Source of the DNA: an uncultured Collinsella sp.
Lineage (GTDB): Bacteria > Actinomycetota > Coriobacteriia > Coriobacteriales > Coriobacteriaceae
Reading direction: 5' to 3'
Assembly (NCBI GenBank): GCA_959599635.1
Contig: CAUGJN010000061.1
Span: 1 to 9,833, forward strand
Length of the DNA: 9,833 nucleotides
Below the pieces are notes generated by a model. It did no database searches. It was given only the letters and a program-made list of their open reading frames with translations, and was not told the DNA's origin. Shown here one piece after another: positions 7,788-9,833 of the stretch. A program made the position numbers and the translations under genes. Numbering within the stretch: the first letter of the stretch is position 1; the number at the start of each line of letters is the position of its first letter.

Positions 7788-7882
7788 GCTAGTGTTTGTC
7801 GGAAGAGTCAAATTATCGGCAAGCGACATTCCCGCATTAAAAATCGCCCGTTGTAATGTAGCTTTTCCAAGCACTCTCACGC

Positions 7883-7920
7883 AAAAGCCCCGTTGGCAAA
7901 ACGAGTTACCAACGGGGCTT
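7883..7920 (-). terminator. Rho-independent terminator of purB
   Basis: A perfect 12-base-pair stem (arms 7920-7909 and 7896-7885) with a 12-base loop runs straight into four T's on the minus strand (7886-7883). It lies about 80 bases after the purB stop. The sequence between them has a run of seven A's and six G's and a weak five-pair hairpin near 7962-7975 but no gene. This terminator should separate purB transcription from the surface protein gene, which therefore needs its own promoter. Confidence 0.8.
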
Positions 7921-7997
7921 GAGCTGGAAAGCTGTACTTCAAAAAAAGGGGGGTCAAAAGGAAACCGAAAGGTTTAACTTCGTCCCCAATCGATCAG

Positions 7998-9341
7998 TTA
8001 GAACTCGAGCTGCTCCAGGCGATCGAAGACCGTATCGATGCGGGTGAGGAAGTCCCACGGGTCAAAGATCTCGTCGAGCTTCTCCTGACTGACGGTGCAG
8101 CGCGGATCGGCCTCGAGACGCTCCTTAAAGGTGGGGCCAGAGACACAATCCTGCACCTCATGCCAGGTGGCCATGGCATTTTCCTGCACGATAGCGTAGG
8201 CGTCCTCGCGGGTGATGCCCGTATCGACGAGGGCCAGCAGGACCTTGGAGGAGAAGATGAGGCCGCGGGTCTTGTTGAGATTGGCCATCATGCGGGCCGG
8301 ATACAGCTGCAGGCCGTCGATAACGCGGATGAGGCATTGGAACATGTGGTCGAGCGCGATGAAGCTGTCGGCCTGGGCGACGCGCTCGGCAGAGGAGTGC
8401 GAAATGTCACGCTCGTGCCACAGGGCGACGTTATCGAAGGCAACCTGAGCGTTGGACTTCACGACGCGCGACAGACCGCAGACCTTCTCCATGGTGATCG
8501 GGTTGCGCTTGTGCGGCATGGCGGAGCTGCCCTTTTGACCCTTGCGGAACGGCTCCTCGGCCTCGAGGGTATCAGTCTTCTGCAGATTGCGAACCTCGGT
8601 AGCGATGCGCTCACAGGTGGCCGCGGTGGTGGCAAGAACGCCGGCGAGATAAGCGTGATGGTCGCGGCTGATAACTTGCGTGGACAGCGGGTCATGAACC
8701 AGGCCCAGGTGCTCGCAGACATACTCCTCGACAAACGGCTCGATGGAGCTGTACGTGCCGACAGCACCCGAGATGGCACCGAAGGCAACATTCTTGCGGG
8801 CGTCCTCAAGGCGATCCAGATCGCGCTTGAGTTCCCAGGCCCAAGAGCCGAATTTCATGCCGAAGGTCATCGGCTCGGCGTGGATGCCATGAGTGCGGCC
8901 GGCACAGAGCGTGTTGCGCTCCTCAAAGGCGCGACGCTTGCAAATCTCGCCGAGCTTCTTGACGTCCTCGATGATCAGGTCGCAGGCCTGGGTGAGCTGG
9001 TAGCACAGAGCCGTGTCGCCCAGATCGGAGCTGGTCATGCCATAGTGAACCCAGCGGCTGGGCTTGGGGTCGCCCTCGGGAACATCGGCATCGATGTACT
9101 CCTTCATGTTGGTCAGGAAGGCGATGACGTCGTGGCGCGTGACCTCCTCGATCTCGTCGACCTTTGCCTTCTCAAAGTTGGCATGGTCGCGGATCCACTG
9201 GGCTTCGTCTTTAGAAATGCCGATCTTGCCGAGCTCCGCCTGGGCCTCGCAGGCCAGGACCTCGATCTCCTGCCAAATGGCATACTTGTTCTCGAGGGAG
9301 AAGATATGTCCCATCTCCGGGCGGGTATAGCGATCGATCAT
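7998..9341 (-). CDS. purB: Adenylosuccinate lyase
   Basis: The enzyme acts twice in purine synthesis, splitting fumarate from SAICAR to give AICAR and from adenylosuccinate to give AMP; it works as a cytosolic homotetramer with active sites shared between subunits. The 447-residue length is usual for the family. Visible motifs are M-T-S-S-D-L-G-D-T-A in the first third, G-R-T-H151-G-I-H-A-E-P with the catalytic His region, and the flexible signature loop G-S-S-A-M-P-H-K-R-N-P (271-281) carrying the catalytic Ser. The start is ATG 9341 because AAGGAG sits five bases before it and the protein then begins M-I-D-R-Y as in relatives; an earlier in-frame start at 9407 has no such support. It appears to be transcribed alone. 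Its last codons are duplicated at 4279-4335. Confidence 0.97.
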   Translation of the reverse strand: MIDRYTRPEMGHIFSLENKYAIWQEIEVLACEAQAELGKIGISKDEAQWIRDHANFEKAKVDEIEEVTRHDVIAFLTNMKEYIDADVPEGDPKPSRWVHYGMTSSDLGDTALCYQLTQACDLIIEDVKKLGEICKRRAFEERNTLCAGRTHGIHAEPMTFGMKFGSWAWELKRDLDRLEDARKNVAFGAISGAVGTYSSIEPFVEEYVCEHLGLVHDPLSTQVISRDHHAYLAGVLATTAATCERIATEVRNLQKTDTLEAEEPFRKGQKGSSAMPHKRNPITMEKVCGLSRVVKSNAQVAFDNVALWHERDISHSSAERVAQADSFIALDHMFQCLIRVIDGLQLYPARMMANLNKTRGLIFSSKVLLALVDTGITREDAYAIVQENAMATWHEVQDCVSGPTFKERLEADPRCTVSQEKLDEIFDPWDFLTRIDTVFDRLEQLEF

Positions 9342-9346
9342 AGCGG

Positions 9347-9391
9347 CTCCTTTTTGGTTATTGGCACGTTGGTCGTAACCCAACCATTGTA
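9347..9391 (-). promoter_or_regulatory. purB -10 box and ribosome binding site
   Basis: TACAAT (9391-9386, five of six bases of the -10 consensus) is followed about 34 bases later by AAGGAG (9352-9347), five bases from ATG 9341. A start near 9379 would give a leader of about 38 bases. No clear -35 is present 16-18 bases before TACAAT. I see no PurR-box or guanine/PRPP riboswitch fold in the short leader. Confidence 0.5.
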
Positions 9392-9443
9392 CCGTGCGCA
9401 GGTGCAAGTATGGGCAGCGGGTATGAACCTAACATTTTGGAAT

Positions 9444-9501
9444 TGGAGCGGCCGTGAGGACGTCCGCGTATTTCTTTGCAAATCCGCACCGGCTGCGGTC
9501 G
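9444..9501. repeat. Repeat copy 1 (diverged tRNA-Gly end plus hairpin unit)
   Basis: This stretch matches 9574-9632 almost base for base from the G-G-A-C-G-T-C-C core onward: the hairpin core ccgcaccggctgcgg is identical, and the TTTGCTTCGCAAA-like hairpin is one base shorter and imperfect. Its first 18 bases agree with the tRNA-Gly 3' end at only 13 positions, so this is the older or more decayed copy. No gene is seen in 9392-9764. Confidence 0.8.
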
Positions 9502-9573
9502 GCAGGCCCGGTCCGCACACATGCACGGGCAAAGCGGGTTGGACCCGACGTTCCCGAGGTCTCCCGTGCTCGG

Positions 9574-9632
9574 TGGAGCGGGCAACGGGACGTCCGCGTA
9601 TTTGCTTCGCAAATCCGCACCGGCTGCGGTCG
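9574..9632. repeat. Repeat copy 2, beginning with an exact tRNA-Gly 3'-end copy
   Basis: The second copy begins 130 bases from the start of copy 1. Its first 18 bases (9574-9591, tggagcgggcaacgggac) are identical to 9765-9782, the CCA end and T-stem half of the tRNA-Gly gene, in the same orientation. The match then breaks off and the hairpin unit begins. This looks like a partial duplication of a tRNA 3' end, the pattern left by elements that insert there, but no integrase gene is present in the window. Confidence 0.8.
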
Positions 9633-9677
9633 CCTATCGGCGACCTTGCCTGCTCGCTATAAACGCTTCGCGTTTAT
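9600..9677. repeat. Array of four short hairpins
   Basis: Four palindromes lie nearly end to end: 9600-9614 (6-bp stem, TTC loop), 9615-9629 (5-bp stem, CCGGC loop), 9628-9645 (7-bp stem, TATC loop) and 9659-9677 (8-bp stem, TTC loop). The first and last share the centre GCTTCGC. None is followed by a T run, so they are not ordinary terminators. They resemble REP-like intergenic palindromes. Confidence 0.7.
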
Positions 9678-9693
9678 TTAACGCTCGCACCCT

Positions 9694-9712
9694 GTCGGGT
9701 TCGAGTCCCGGC
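9694..9712 (+). other. tRNA T-arm-like remnant
   Basis: On the + strand a stem with the loop TTCGAGT (9700-9706) gives a T-arm closely like that of the neighbouring tRNA-Gly but facing the other way. No anticodon arm, D-arm or CCA end is visible on either side (a different hairpin precedes it), so it is not a tRNA gene. It may be a leftover tRNA end or part of the repeat patch. Confidence 0.4.
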
Positions 9713-9721
9713 ACTTCATTG

Positions 9722-9754
9722 AAAAAGGCACGGTAACGAAACGTTACCGTGCCT
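9722..9754 (-). terminator. Rho-independent terminator of the tRNA-Gly transcript
   Basis: A perfect 13-base-pair stem (arms 9754-9742 and 9738-9726) with a 3-base loop is followed by a T run on the minus strand (9726-9722). It begins ten bases after the tRNA CCA end. Confidence 0.9.
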
Positions 9755-9764
9755 GAAATTCGAA

Positions 9765-9833
9765 TGGAGCGGGCAACGGGACTCGAACCCGCGAGTGTCA
9801 GCTTGGGAAGCTGATGCCTTACCACTTGGCGAT
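9765..9833 (-). tRNA. tRNA-Gly, anticodon CCC (5' end cut by window edge)
   Basis: Read leftward, the gene shows a D-arm (GCC stem, AAGTGGTAA loop, GGC), an anticodon arm with stem TCAGC/GCTGA and loop TTCCCAA giving anticodon CCC, a T-arm with loop TTCGAGT, the acceptor strand TGCCCGC, and an encoded CCA at 9767-9765. About six bases of the 5' acceptor strand lie beyond the window. It reads the glycine codon GGG. Confidence 0.93.

Larger units (their letters stand above)
7692..7880 (-). other. Small upstream frame containing the poly-G run and overlapping the surface protein start
   Basis: An open frame of 62 codons from GTG 7880, or shorter from ATG 7829 or ATG 7742, ends in TGA 7694-7692, which overlaps ATG 7695 of the surface protein as ATGA. 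The eleven G's lie inside it and encode Gly residues. At G10 or G12 the frame would stop just after the run, so only G11 (or G8, G14) reads to the overlap. No ribosome binding site is visible before any start and the peptide resembles nothing I know, so it may be chance. It is listed because the overlap gives a possible translation switch. Confidence 0.2.

Noticed and set aside
7941..7953. A7-G6 run after purB as a second phase-variable tract
   Set aside because: It lies between the purB stop and its terminator, outside any promoter or coding frame, and each run is short.
9392..9440. Riboswitch or PurR-type control upstream of purB
   Set aside because: The predicted leader is about 38 bases and no conserved riboswitch core or palindromic operator could be seen.
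9444..9632. CRISPR array
   Set aside because: Only two repeat copies with one spacer-like interval of about 70 bases, diverged ends and internal hairpins; no cas genes.
8160..9662. Long open frame of 500 codons on the + strand, antisense to purB
   Set aside because: It mirrors the codon structure of purB, whose catalytic motifs are intact on the other strand; the predicted protein is Leu/Gly/Asp-rich with no domain. High G+C creates such shadow frames.
9694..9833. A second, + strand tRNA gene based on the T-arm at 9694-9712
   Set aside because: Only the T-arm is present; the sequence before it folds into an unrelated hairpin and no anticodon arm or CCA end is found.

Overview
All four complete protein genes, the cut gene at the left edge and the tRNA at the right edge lie on the minus strand, so the window reads right to left. 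Coding G+C is high (a 60-base row in purB counts to 63%). The protein set fits a Gram-positive, high-G+C gut actinobacterium of the Coriobacteriia, most like Collinsella: a Tat lipoprotein, a LAxTG-anchored surface protein with bacterial Ig-like domains, a four-cysteine TSCPD protein, and purB downstream of a tRNA-Gly. The genus is inferred from the style of the proteins; no search was possible.

In transcription order: (1) 9833-9342 holds the 3' part of a tRNA-Gly(CCC), its terminator, a patch of repeats with reiterated tRNA 3'-end sequence and four back-to-back hairpins, then the purB promoter region. (2) 9341-7998 is purB (adenylosuccinate lyase), with a terminator at 7920-7883. (3) 7880-4345 is a cassette with a run of eleven G's (minus strand) and one large sortase-anchored surface protein. 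Its N-terminal half is AT-rich and unrecognised; its C-terminal half is built from Ig-like (BIG2-type) repeats. (4) Immediately after its stop codon lies a second, slightly diverged copy of the last 18 codons of purB, then a strong terminator (4235-4203). The surface-protein cassette is therefore bracketed by direct repeats of the purB 3' end. (5) 4139-1507 is a two-gene signalling operon, a solute-binding protein overlapping by four bases (ATGA) a membrane PAS-GGDEF diguanylate cyclase, with no transporter genes in the window. (6) 1393-1 holds a small four-cysteine TSCPD protein whose stop codon overlaps (TAATG) the start of a Tat-exported lipoprotein cut by the window edge.

The most unusual part is the surface-protein locus. 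A homopolymer likely to vary in length sits between a plausible -35 and -10 and also inside a small upstream frame that ends in an ATGA overlap with the adhesin start. Both arrangements predict on/off switching of the surface protein, but they favour different tract lengths. The direct repeats around it suggest the cassette was gained by recombination at the purB 3' end.
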